From positions 20,588-84,587 of the forward strand of contig NZ_LWHQ01000019.1 in NCBI RefSeq assembly GCF_001653715.1: 64,000 nt of DNA, in the 5' to 3' direction. The notes under the pieces were generated by a model. It was not told the origin of the DNA, made no database searches, and worked only from the letters and a program-made list of their open reading frames with translations. This document shows positions 9,575-17,133 of the stretch, piece after piece. Positions within the stretch are counted from its first letter, which is position 1, and every line of letters starts with the position of its first letter. Position numbers and translations under genes: made by a program. The stretch comes from Methylobacterium platani (GTDB lineage Bacteria > Pseudomonadota > Alphaproteobacteria > Rhizobiales > Beijerinckiaceae).

Positions 9575-10708
9575 TCACGTCATCCGCCGCCGACGCATGG
9601 TCATGAGTTCAGCGGCCACGCTGTAGCGGCCATCGAGGCATAACCGCACGAGATGCCGGAAGTAGCCGCCGGGGTTCCGGATTTCGGACTTGCGCCTGCC
9701 CGTCGTTTCGTCGTCGTGCAGCTGGGCGACCATCACTACGAGCGCCGCGGCCTGAACCAGCCCCAAGCTTTCACAGGCCTCAGACCAAGCGCTCGGGTGG
9801 GCACCAATTGAACCGCGAAGTGAGCGCCCAGCGTCGATGAGCTCCGGCTCGGTCAGAATCTCGAACCCGAGCTCAGCCGCGACGGGGCAGGCGGCCGCCA
9901 CCAGAGCAGGGTGAAGCACTGCCCTGGCCCCATCATTCCTCGAAGAGACCTTGTTACAAGACTCACTAAGGGGCTCGTTGTTTGTTTCTATGTGGCCGCA
10001 CGATTTGCCGGCACAGGCGGCTTGGTAGAACCGATCCTCAGCCAACTCCCGCAACTCACTCCACGCTTCGACGACCAGGCTCGGGTCTTTCGAGGACCGC
10101 GACCGCATGGGAGAGGACTCTTCCAGGGCATCACGCGCCTCGGCGAGATCGGTAATCGAAACTCCAGGGTACTGCGTAGCGAGCCCATGCAGCGCTTCCG
10201 AAACAGCACGGCGACAGACGGTTAAAAGGTCAAAAGAACGCCGTCTGTGCTCAACCTCGGCGGTCAACCCGCGCAGTCTCTCGGCCCATTCCCCAGCCCG
10301 TGCGACCACAGGCAGGAGATCGAACCCGAAGGCGTCTACGATCGAGCCGTCGGGCGCTCGGATCGCGTAGCGCTTGCCGTTGGCAGAGTCCTTCGGGGCG
10401 ATCAGCTCCAGGGCCACGAGATCGCGCAGGGCGTAGCGGACGGCGCGCTCGGAGAGCCCCGTCTTTTCGCAAAGGCGCTCGTTCGAGGGCCAGACCAAGA
10501 GCCGGGCCCAAGGCTGTTCGCCCCAGGCCGCGACCAACGCTTCGAGCACTTGGCGCAGCGAAGGACGCAAGGCCAGTGACTTGGCGGCGTCACGAGCGTG
10601 ACCCGCGAGTTCGCGCCTGGAGACCGCGCGGCCCTCGTCGAGCGCACGTCTCCGGCCGGCAAGAGCGGCACGCGTCAGCGGCCGTCCACCGGTATTAACC
10701 CTCTCCAC
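9575..10708 (-). CDS. repC: RepC, replication initiator of repABC-type plasmid
   Basis: A 377-aa initiator. The N-terminal winged-helix region reads RPSLRQVLEALVAAWGEQPW, SNERLCEKTGLSERAVRYALRDL and KRYAIRAPDGSIVDAFGFDLLP, as in alphaproteobacterial RepC. The C-terminal part (WSEACESLGLVQAAALVVM, then IRNPGGYFRHLVRLC) is also typical. RepC binds the origin, which in this family lies inside repC; an AT-rich patch at about 9930-10000 (HIETNNEPLSESCNK) is the likely place. The start is GTG 10708, preceded by GGAGGG with good spacing. A tiny ORF of 8 codons (ATG 10721 to TAA 10695) overlaps the start and may couple translation. repC is upstream of, and separated from, repAB. Confidence 0.88.
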   Translation of the reverse strand: MERVNTGGRPLTRAALAGRRRALDEGRAVSRRELAGHARDAAKSLALRPSLRQVLEALVAAWGEQPWARLLVWPSNERLCEKTGLSERAVRYALRDLVALELIAPKDSANGKRYAIRAPDGSIVDAFGFDLLPVVARAGEWAERLRGLTAEVEHRRRSFDLLTVCRRAVSEALHGLATQYPGVSITDLAEARDALEESSPMRSRSSKDPSLVVEAWSELRELAEDRFYQAACAGKSCGHIETNNEPLSESCNKVSSRNDGARAVLHPALVAAACPVAAELGFEILTEPELIDAGRSLRGSIGAHPSAWSEACESLGLVQAAALVVMVAQLHDDETTGRRKSEIRNPGGYFRHLVRLCLDGRYSVAAELMTMRRRRMT

Positions 10709-10762
10709 TCGAACCCTCCATGGCGGAAGGCAAAGCGGGATCGTTCACCCGTTAGGGTGTCA

Positions 10763-10791
10763 TTGACCGCTGATGGGAGGGAAGCTACAAC
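10763..10791 (+). promoter_or_regulatory. Promoter of the candidate antisense RNA
   Basis: TTGACC (10763-10768), 17 bp, then TACAAC (10786-10791): a good sigma-70-type promoter on the plus strand, opposite to repC. Transcription would start near 10798. A small hairpin (CACCC-GTTA-GGGTG, 10746-10759) lies just before it. Confidence 0.6.
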
Positions 10792-10797
10792 AGGAGT

Positions 10798-10878
10798 GCG
10801 AATCGGGTCGCAGTCCCTTCCCCAAGCGGATATGTGATCCAAAGGCCCTGGTGCTCCCCAGCACCGGGGCCTTTTGCT
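10798..10878 (+). ncRNA. Candidate antisense RNA (ctRNA) controlling repC
   Basis: A short transcript of about 80 nt is bounded by a good promoter (10763-10791) and a strong intrinsic terminator (10841-10875). It is complementary to the repC leader. repABC plasmids carry exactly such a counter-transcribed RNA just upstream of repC, where it sets copy number and incompatibility. Here it sits between the RHH-like gene and repC, not between repB and repC. It can act as antisense only if repC mRNA begins upstream of 10878, for example at a promoter before the RHH-like gene. The alternative is that the hairpin merely ends that gene's mRNA. Confidence 0.6.
10841..10875 (+). terminator. Intrinsic terminator of the antisense RNA
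   Basis: A 15-bp stem (arms AAAGGCCCTGGTGCT and AGCACCGGGGCCTTT, one G-T pair) with loop CCCC is followed by TTTTGCTTT on the plus strand. The minus strand has only a short T run, so plus-strand use is favoured. Confidence 0.75.
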
Positions 10879-10884
10879 TTGCCG

Positions 10885-11121
10885 CTACGACATTGCTCTC
10901 TCCTTGCCACCGTAGACCGTGGACAGGGCGTGATTGATCGCCTCGGACCGGTTCTTGAACCGTCCAGCCTCGATCTCCTGATCGAGCAGGGCGCGGATCT
11001 CAGGCATGAGCCAAACGCTCTGCGTGGTCATGCCTTTCTCTCGCAGCGCTTCGCGGCGACGCGCCTGCCGGCGACGATCGCCGGCCGTGAGTTCCGCGAG
11101 ACGTTCCTCTGCCGATTTCAT
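10885..11121 (-). CDS. Small ribbon-helix-helix-like protein upstream of repC
   Basis: A 78-aa protein with a very basic N-terminal helix (GDRRRQARRREALREKG) followed by SVWLMPEIRALLDQEIEAG and NRSEAINHALSTVYGG. The second part has the strand-helix-helix pattern of MetJ/Arc (CopG, ParD) DNA-binding proteins. It lies upstream of repC in the same direction, with the candidate ctRNA between them, so it may regulate replication or its own operon. An imperfect inverted repeat at 11130-11138 and 11165-11173, just before its start, is a possible operator. It could instead be an antitoxin-like protein, but no toxin gene is adjacent. Confidence 0.6.
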   Translation of the reverse strand: MKSAEERLAELTAGDRRRQARRREALREKGMTTQSVWLMPEIRALLDQEIEAGRFKNRSEAINHALSTVYGGKERAMS

Positions 11122-11644
11122 CGGACCCCATCCGATTCAGCCAACGTGACAGCCCATGTGGGCCGATTCGGATGAGCGGGGCAATAGGAGTCATTAAGCC
11201 GAGCCGCCTACAGTGCGCATTGGACCGCAGTTCCGTGTGGATGGAGCTGATTCACAGGGTTAGATTCTGCCTCGTGTGCCGAGGTCATCACCGTCACTGC
11301 GACTGCCACGAAGGCCGCTCCGGAGAAATTCAGGGCGGCCTTCGGCACATTTCGGCAGGTTCGTTCGCACTAGTTTTTATAAGTATAAACACGACATTCC
11401 CATAATTTGCTAAAGCACGATCGAAAGTCGACACAGAACGAGCTGAGTTCCGCAGCGAAGGCGCAGCAAAGAGAACCATAGAAACAAAACTTTTTGCCGT
11501 GTAAAAACGCGCACTATTATACGAAATGGCATTTTCGTCCCCAAGGGTAAGGGTTGTCAACCCGAATCACGTCCTGGATGTGGTTCGAAGGTATTTTCAA
11601 CGTAGATAGGCCGTTGTTAGGCCCTCCGCGGGTTAGACGCTCGA
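11122..11644. other. AT-richer intergenic region between the T4SS arm and the replication block
   Basis: About 520 bp with lower GC than either side and no convincing gene. A 76-codon minus-strand frame (11330-11560) lacks family features and is rejected. The promoter for the RHH-repC unit is expected at the low-coordinate end, around 11125-11200. Confidence 0.35.
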
Positions 11645-12973
11645 TCATGCGGGCATCTCAATGTCGAGCGTGAACGAACAATCCTTGATCGTTGAAATGA
11701 CCTTTGCGGTGCCGATGGCTCCTTCAGGGTTCCAGGTGCTGCCCTGAATGCGAACCGCAGTGATTTTCCGGGTGGCCTTGTGGATGTGCCCGGGCGGTCT
11801 CGCCGGGAGGGAAAGGCTCCCGATCGCTCCTGCCCGCACTGCTGCGGCCCGGAAACGTCGCGCTAACGTGCCTGACAGCTCCTCGTGGTAGACCACGTGG
11901 ATGAGGTTGTCCGCAGCGTGGCCCGGCTTGCCATCCATCAGTGCCTCGACGCACCGTGCGATCACCAGCGCGGTGGTGAGAGGAGAAGACGGGCGGATGC
12001 AGACGATACCCCGGGCCGAGATGGCAGAGCACAATTCAAGCCCCTCGGTGAGCGAGACGCTCTTGAGGCCGGCGATCTCGGAGGCGTGAGCCGCAAGGGC
12101 TATGCGACCGGTCTCGCGAATGGTCTTTGGGATCGCGCGGATCGGATCGATCGCCGCCTGGAGAGCAGCGCCGTCGGCCGACGTGATCTCGTCGGCGCTC
12201 ACTTCGTGCAGGTCGATCTCGTACTTGCCCGCGACGAGGCGATCGAGCGCGACCGCGTCAACGAAGGCGGCGTAGAGTTCGAGCGGGTTCTTCTTGCGGC
12301 GTTGAGCGACCATTTCGATGAACGGCATCAGCGCGCCGTGCAAGGTCTCGGCCTCGGGGCCCAGGCGCATGTCCGCGATGGCAGCGGCCAAGGTTGAGGC
12401 GGTGATCCGCAGAGGCGGTCGCGGCACGGCGTCGAGATCGATTGAATAAACCTCGTTGTCGCGGCCGAAAGGCCGCGCAAGTTCGGCGAACCCCTGGGCC
12501 AGCATTTCCTCCTTCTCGTCGGCCTCCTGGTCGTCGGGGTTGGCGTCATCCTCAAGGACGGGCCGGACAATGCCTTGGACGACGATGGCGCCCATTCGAT
12601 TGATGCAGGCCCCGAACACGAGGTTGTTGATCGCCAAAGTTTGCCACTGCGGGTCGTCGCCTTCGATCGCCACTCCCTGGACCAAGTCCTCGCGCCGCAG
12701 CCAGACCTGACCGGTCTTCGCCAGGCCGATCGGCCAGGTCGCATCGCCGCGCCGGCGCGTGGTCTCGTCGCGGTAGCCGCGGCGCCCGAGGTGGTGCGGC
12801 ACGCGCCCCGGCGCGCGCCAGTTGCGCCAGCCGTAGGTGAAGTGGCGCAGGAAGCGGTATCCGGCGTAGGCCAGGATAGCCTCGGGCACGAACGGCGCGG
12901 CGCACAGCGACACTGAGAGCGCAGTCGCGATCCCGAAATGCCACGCGACCTCTTTGGGGGTGTCATCGTTCAT
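11645..12973 (-). CDS. Coupling-protein-like (DotL/TrbC-related) protein lacking Walker A
   Basis: A 442-aa protein, last gene of the minus-strand T4SS arm. Two N-terminal hydrophobic segments (about residues 12-45) are followed by a soluble domain. The order of motifs recalls IncI TrbC/DotL. Where the P-loop should be there is QGVAIEGDDPQWQTLAINNLV, without GxxGxGK(T/S). Then come GAIVVQGIVRP and ELARPFGRDNEVYSIDL, matching the strand and 'ARxxGRxDDV' region of coupling proteins. A later NLIHVVYHEELSG sits where Walker B is expected. I infer an ATPase-dead relative or scaffold. A complete coupling protein (TraG) is at 41924-43924. The start is ATG 12973, with AGGGAAG upstream; a TTG at 12991 would overlap the dotA stop. 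The homology needs confirmation. Confidence 0.5.
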   Translation of the reverse strand: MNDDTPKEVAWHFGIATALSVSLCAAPFVPEAILAYAGYRFLRHFTYGWRNWRAPGRVPHHLGRRGYRDETTRRRGDATWPIGLAKTGQVWLRREDLVQGVAIEGDDPQWQTLAINNLVFGACINRMGAIVVQGIVRPVLEDDANPDDQEADEKEEMLAQGFAELARPFGRDNEVYSIDLDAVPRPPLRITASTLAAAIADMRLGPEAETLHGALMPFIEMVAQRRKKNPLELYAAFVDAVALDRLVAGKYEIDLHEVSADEITSADGAALQAAIDPIRAIPKTIRETGRIALAAHASEIAGLKSVSLTEGLELCSAISARGIVCIRPSSPLTTALVIARCVEALMDGKPGHAADNLIHVVYHEELSGTLARRFRAAAVRAGAIGSLSLPARPPGHIHKATRKITAVRIQGSTWNPEGAIGTAKVISTIKDCSFTLDIEMPA

Positions 12974-12987
12974 CGGCCGTGCTTCCC

Positions 12988-15261
12988 TCAACCCTTGGTC
13001 CGGCCGCGGATCATCGACAGCATGGTCCAGCCGGCGGCACTCGAGCCTGCGCGGGTGCCCGAAACCAGGGCGCCGGCGGTCCTGGCCGCGTTGCCGCCCG
13101 GGATTTGGTTCGGCGAGCTCGGCATGATGATGCCGGCCGCGGCCGTCGCGGTGCTGCTGCCGGTGCGTCGCTCGATCTGTGCCCCGATCCAGGACAGCAC
13201 GGTCTCCGGCAGGGCACTGATCTGGCCGGCCGACAGCATGACGATCGAGAACAGGATCACGGCATACACGAACAGACCGGCCGTCCCGACCATCGCGTAG
13301 GCGATGGTGCCGTCGGGCGAGAGCATCGCGAGCGCCCCGCGGAAGAGCACGTTGGTGATGTCGACGCCGACTCGCATCAGCAGGAGCGAGGCGAGGAGGC
13401 CGATGACGATCAGGGGAGGGCGGAGCAGGATGCCGAGGAAGAACATGTAGCCTGCACCGCTGTTGCCGACGAAGCTGTCGGATCGAGCCGGCATGAACTT
13501 GGTGAGGAGCCAGATCGGCACCGCGATCATCGCCTCGGCGACGACGAGGAACCAGTTGAACGTTCCCATCAGGAAGTGGACGATGACCACGAACGGCACC
13601 AAGCCGACCAGCATGAAAGCGGCGGCAAACAAGATCGTTGCTAGGAAGTAGAGGAAGCCGGAGGCCTTTTCGGCAAGTTGTTGCCCAACCTGCGCTGCGG
13701 GATGCTTAACAAACCCTAAGCCCCAGCCAACGAAGTCAGATCCAACACCAGCGCCAGTTGCGATGAGGCCGAAGTTCGCGATGCTCTGGCCGATTTCCTG
13801 CACCTCCAGGATCGGATCCCTCCAGGTCGTGCTCTCCGGCCGGCTGATGACCCCGAGCACGCCCGAGTAGATCGCCGACAGCGCCCGGGCGAACACGCTC
13901 GGCGGATCGGCCTGCGCCACCGGGTCGTCGCTAGCGATGCGCCCGACGCTGCCGGTGCCCTGAGCGGCGATGAAGCCGCTGAACGACCCAACATACGTGA
14001 CGTTGCGCTGCGCTTCCTGGGCGAGCGGCCAGTAGGCGCTGTGGCCGAGCGAGGGCATGTAGGTGGCGATGCTGGCCGGGGGCACCGCCGTCACCGAGGC
14101 GCTCGGGCCGGCAGAGGCGGCAAGAAGCTTCGCCTGGACGAGGCTCATCGAGCGCTGCCACATCGCGGCCGACAGCCACCCGTTCTCCGTCGAGTTGTCC
14201 AGGTAGTTGCGCAGGACCTGGTTGAGCTGGGCGTTGTTGCCCTGGGTCAGGCTCTGGCTGACGCTGGTATAGGCCGCGTCGATCGCGTCCTTGATGCGGC
14301 CCTGGATCGCCTCCTCGTCGCGAGTGCCGGTCATGATGGTGGTGGCGATCCCGCTCGCGGCGCCGTCGAGGCTGCCGATCGCCGCCTGGAACGCGCGCTG
14401 GCTCTGCTGCTCCGCCAGCGCGATCAGGAGCGTCGTCGTACTGGCGTCCTTCGTGTCGGCGAGGTTGACGTTGATCTTCTGGTGCTCGTAGACGACCGAG
14501 CCGCACAGGTTGTTCGACTTGCGAAAATATCCATTAGTGTCGACGAAGTAATACGTCGTCGTCTGCGAGCTCCACGATCCGAAGCTGCCGGTATCGGTGA
14601 CGGTGCGTGAGACGATCGAGGCGGCATTGTCGCGGCCCGACACGTTGTTGGCATATTGCTGCAAGGACTGGGCGCAGACGTGGCCGTAGAGGCGTGCTTC
14701 GAGCACCTTGGCGAGCTTGCCGCGCAGGGCGAAGTCGCCGAGCGCCTGGGTCGGCTGGGCAAGCGTGCCGTACATGCCGGTGAGCTGGGTGCCGGCCACG
14801 CGGGTCCAGAGGGTGTCGCCGAACCCCGATCCCCAGACGGCGATCTGCACCACCAGGATCTGCACGAGCGACAGGCCGGACTTGATCGGCAGGCTGAGGA
14901 TCGCGCCTATCATCACCCGCAGCAGAGTGTACTTGGCGGAGGATCCCCGGCCGAAGGCCTGGCCGTCGTTCGCGGTGTCGGCAACGAGCGAATAGAGCAG
15001 GTAGCAGGCGAGGATCGTCGAGACGATCAGGCAGCCGACGTTGAAGTAGCCGAGCGCCACCGTGAGCGGGCGATCGTCCGAGCAGGTCGCGGCGGTCCAC
15101 ACGCCGTCGACCACGCAGCCGAGGAGCTTGCGCAGGTTCACCAGCGCCAGGTCGTTCTGGACCGGGGTGAAGATCTCCTTGCCCGTCGTCTGGGCCTGGG
15201 CGGCGCCGGCCGCGGCGAGGGCGCCGAGGCTGCCGCCGGCGGCGATGATCCTGCGGAGCAT
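12988..15261 (-). CDS. traY: DotA/TraY, polytopic inner-membrane T4BSS protein
   Basis: A 757-aa protein with a signal peptide (MLRRIIAAGGSLGALAAAGAAQAQ). Hydrophobic segments follow near residues 80-105 and 120-165, including the family-typical VWGSGFGDTLW. After a long periplasmic loop comes a C-terminal cluster (about residues 540-700): FVVIVHFLMGTFNWFLVVAEAMIAVPIWLL and NSGAGYMFFLGILLRPPL, the hallmark of DotA and IncI TraY. DotA is part of the type IVB transfer complex in the inner membrane. The IS element at 15276-16138 lies directly in front of the start, so dotA is separated from the operon upstream and may need a new promoter. Confidence 0.85.
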   Translation of the reverse strand: MLRRIIAAGGSLGALAAAGAAQAQTTGKEIFTPVQNDLALVNLRKLLGCVVDGVWTAATCSDDRPLTVALGYFNVGCLIVSTILACYLLYSLVADTANDGQAFGRGSSAKYTLLRVMIGAILSLPIKSGLSLVQILVVQIAVWGSGFGDTLWTRVAGTQLTGMYGTLAQPTQALGDFALRGKLAKVLEARLYGHVCAQSLQQYANNVSGRDNAASIVSRTVTDTGSFGSWSSQTTTYYFVDTNGYFRKSNNLCGSVVYEHQKINVNLADTKDASTTTLLIALAEQQSQRAFQAAIGSLDGAASGIATTIMTGTRDEEAIQGRIKDAIDAAYTSVSQSLTQGNNAQLNQVLRNYLDNSTENGWLSAAMWQRSMSLVQAKLLAASAGPSASVTAVPPASIATYMPSLGHSAYWPLAQEAQRNVTYVGSFSGFIAAQGTGSVGRIASDDPVAQADPPSVFARALSAIYSGVLGVISRPESTTWRDPILEVQEIGQSIANFGLIATGAGVGSDFVGWGLGFVKHPAAQVGQQLAEKASGFLYFLATILFAAAFMLVGLVPFVVIVHFLMGTFNWFLVVAEAMIAVPIWLLTKFMPARSDSFVGNSGAGYMFFLGILLRPPLIVIGLLASLLLMRVGVDITNVLFRGALAMLSPDGTIAYAMVGTAGLFVYAVILFSIVMLSAGQISALPETVLSWIGAQIERRTGSSTATAAAGIIMPSSPNQIPGGNAARTAGALVSGTRAGSSAAGWTMLSMIRGRTKG

Positions 15262-15275
15262 GGGGGGATTCCCTA

Positions 15276-16138
15276 GGCGGTGTGGACAGTTACCGCAGCC
15301 ACATGACAATAGCCGCGATGGTGACCATGGCGGCGTAGTTGCGGGCTGTCTTCTCGTAGCGTGTCGCGACGCGTCGAAACTGTTTGAGCTTGGCAAAACA
15401 GCACTCGATCAGGTGACGCTCCTTATAGAGGGCTGTGTCGAGCTCATACTTCTTGGATCGCGAGGGATTGTTCGGGATCACGGCCGTCGCGCCCTTGCCA
15501 GCAATGGCCTCGCGCAGCTGATCACTGTCGTAGGCCGCATCAGCCAGGACAACCGCAGCAGGGAGATCCGCCAGCAGCGCCTCGGCCTGGGGCGCATCGC
15601 CCTTCTGGCCCGCCGTGATGACAAACCGAACCGGACAGCCCAGACCGCGCACGGCCAGGTGGATCTTGGTGCTCAGGCCGCCACGGGATCGGCCAAGAGC
15701 CTGATCGGACGGGGCAGGATCATCAGGCCCCCTTTTTTCGCGCCCGCCGCATGTTGGTGAGCGCGCACGATGGTGGAGTCGACGATCAGGTACTCGAAGT
15801 CGGGATCGTCGGCCATGGCCTCGAAGATGCGCCACCACACGCCCTTCTGGCTCCAGCGACTGAAGCGGCGGAACACGCTGTTCCAGTCGCCAAAGACCTC
15901 GGGCAGGTCGCGCCATGGCGCGCCGGTGCGTACGATCCACAGCACGCCTTCCACGAACATGCGGTTGTCGCGCCCGGTCGAGCCGCGTTGATCCGGGCGG
16001 CCGATGATCAGAGGAACCATCCGCTCCCACTGAGCATCGCCGAGAACGAGCCGGTCCAGAACTCCCAAGGCAGCCCTCCAAAAAGCAGCCTTCAATCACT
16101 TCTCGCCCAACCAGGAAACCCCAAGAGTCCACACCGCC
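15276..16138 (-). mobile_element. Intact IS5-family (IS427-like) insertion sequence
   Basis: An 863-bp element with perfect 12-bp terminal inverted repeats GGCGGTGTGGAC (15276-15287 and complement 16127-16138). It is flanked by TA duplications at 15274-15275 and 16139-16140, giving CTAG at both junctions as this group prefers. It holds a two-frame transposase. Insertion was exactly at the TAG stop of the upstream gene, and the duplicated TA recreates the stop. Confidence 0.9.
15290..16095 (-). CDS. IS5-family transposase made by -1 frameshift
   Basis: Frame A runs from 16095 to 15673 and carries the N-terminal domain (RMVPLIIGRPDQRGSTGRDN, then GAPWRDLPEVFGDWNSVFRRF) and the first catalytic aspartate (YLIVDSTIVRAHQHAAG). 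Frame B continues to the stop at 15290-15292 with GRSRGGLSTKIHLAV, VVLADAAYDSDQLREAI and the closing E region (YKERHLIECCFAKLKQFRRVATRYEKT). The overlap contains A6G5 (plus-strand C5T6 at 15728-15738), the usual slippery site of IS427-group elements, and the shift needed is -1. So this is programmed frameshifting, not decay, and the IS may be active. Confidence 0.88.
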
Positions 16139-17133
16139 TAGAGGTTGCCGCCGGCCTGGGTGGCCAGGATGGTGCCGAACAGCGCCGATGTGCGGGCCTG
16201 CTGCTCGATGAGCTGCTGGCGCAGGCTCAGCGACATCGAGCGCATGCGGGTGAGCTCGATCAGCAAGCCGTGCTCGGACTGACCTGCGAGCCCGGCCGAC
16301 CACGCCTCGAATTGCGGCCCGCCGCCGTACTGGCTGATGAGCGCGTCGAGCTGCGCGAGCGGCGAGCCGGCGGAGGTGCCGGTCTGGTGGTCGTCGGTGG
16401 ACGACATCGCCCGCACGGCGCTGAGCGAGACGAGTGCGGGCGAGCGCAGGGCCTCGACGCGGCGGGCCCGCAGCATCATCACGTCGGCCTCGGCACCCGG
16501 CATCGCGGCGGTGGGTTTCGGCATCGGCAGGCCGGCCATCGCCTCGATCACGGCCTTGCGGTCGTCGTCGCTGGCGGCCGGATCGAACAGGACCGCGCTG
16601 TCGGTCTTGGTTGGGTCCTGCAAGCGGTTGCGGGCCGCCTCCTGGACCGGGGTGTTCTTGCCCGGCGCCACGTCGAGGCTGCGATAGGTCTCCCGGCCGC
16701 TCTTCGCGACGTTGCCCATGGAGCGGCTCGTCGAGTTCATCAGGTCGATCGAACCGCAGGCGTTCACGCCCTGGCCGGTGTCGATCCCGTACTGCTCGCG
16801 CGCGTCGACGAGGGCGCGGCGCTGCGAGACCTGGGACAGGGTCGAGGCGACGGCCTGCTGGGTGTTGCTGACGAGGTTGACCTCGCGCTCGCCGTTGGTC
16901 GAGGTCTGGGCGGTCTGCACCTTCATGGCGGACAGCAACAGCTCGAGGGTGAGGCTGCGCTGGGTCGCGATGTTGGTGCCCATGGTGGCCACCCGGGTGG
17001 TCAGGGTGGCGGTCGCGCTGTTGTGGCCGGCGATCCAGATCGGATCGGCGACGAAGCAGGTCTGAGCCGCCGCCGGCGCGGCGAGGCTGGCCGCGAGGGC
17101 GGCGGCGGAGACAGCGAGGAGGACCTGTTTCAT
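16138..17133 (-). CDS. Secreted T4SS-operon protein, paralogue A of three
   Basis: A 331-aa protein with a signal peptide (MKQVLLAVSAAALAASLAAPAAAQ). Start ATG 17133 overlaps the upstream stop as ATGA. The mature part is alanine- and glutamine-rich and mostly helical, with LLSAMKVQTAQTS, YGIDTGQGVNACG and two conserved cysteines. The same elements recur in the next two genes upstream, so the three are tandem paralogues. It should act in the periplasm as part of the type IVB apparatus, perhaps as a minor pilus or scaffold component, but I recognise no named family. Its TAG stop is shared with the IS insertion point. dotA originally followed directly. Confidence 0.65.
   Translation of the reverse strand: MKQVLLAVSAAALAASLAAPAAAQTCFVADPIWIAGHNSATATLTTRVATMGTNIATQRSLTLELLLSAMKVQTAQTSTNGEREVNLVSNTQQAVASTLSQVSQRRALVDAREQYGIDTGQGVNACGSIDLMNSTSRSMGNVAKSGRETYRSLDVAPGKNTPVQEAARNRLQDPTKTDSAVLFDPAASDDDRKAVIEAMAGLPMPKPTAAMPGAEADVMMLRARRVEALRSPALVSLSAVRAMSSTDDHQTGTSAGSPLAQLDALISQYGGGPQFEAWSAGLAGQSEHGLLIELTRMRSMSLSLRQQLIEQQARTSALFGTILATQAGGNL

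Noticed and set aside
15728..15738. Transposase read as a broken pseudogene because of two frames
   Set aside because: The A6G5 run and -1 geometry are the normal programmed frameshift of IS427-like elements, and ends and repeats are intact.
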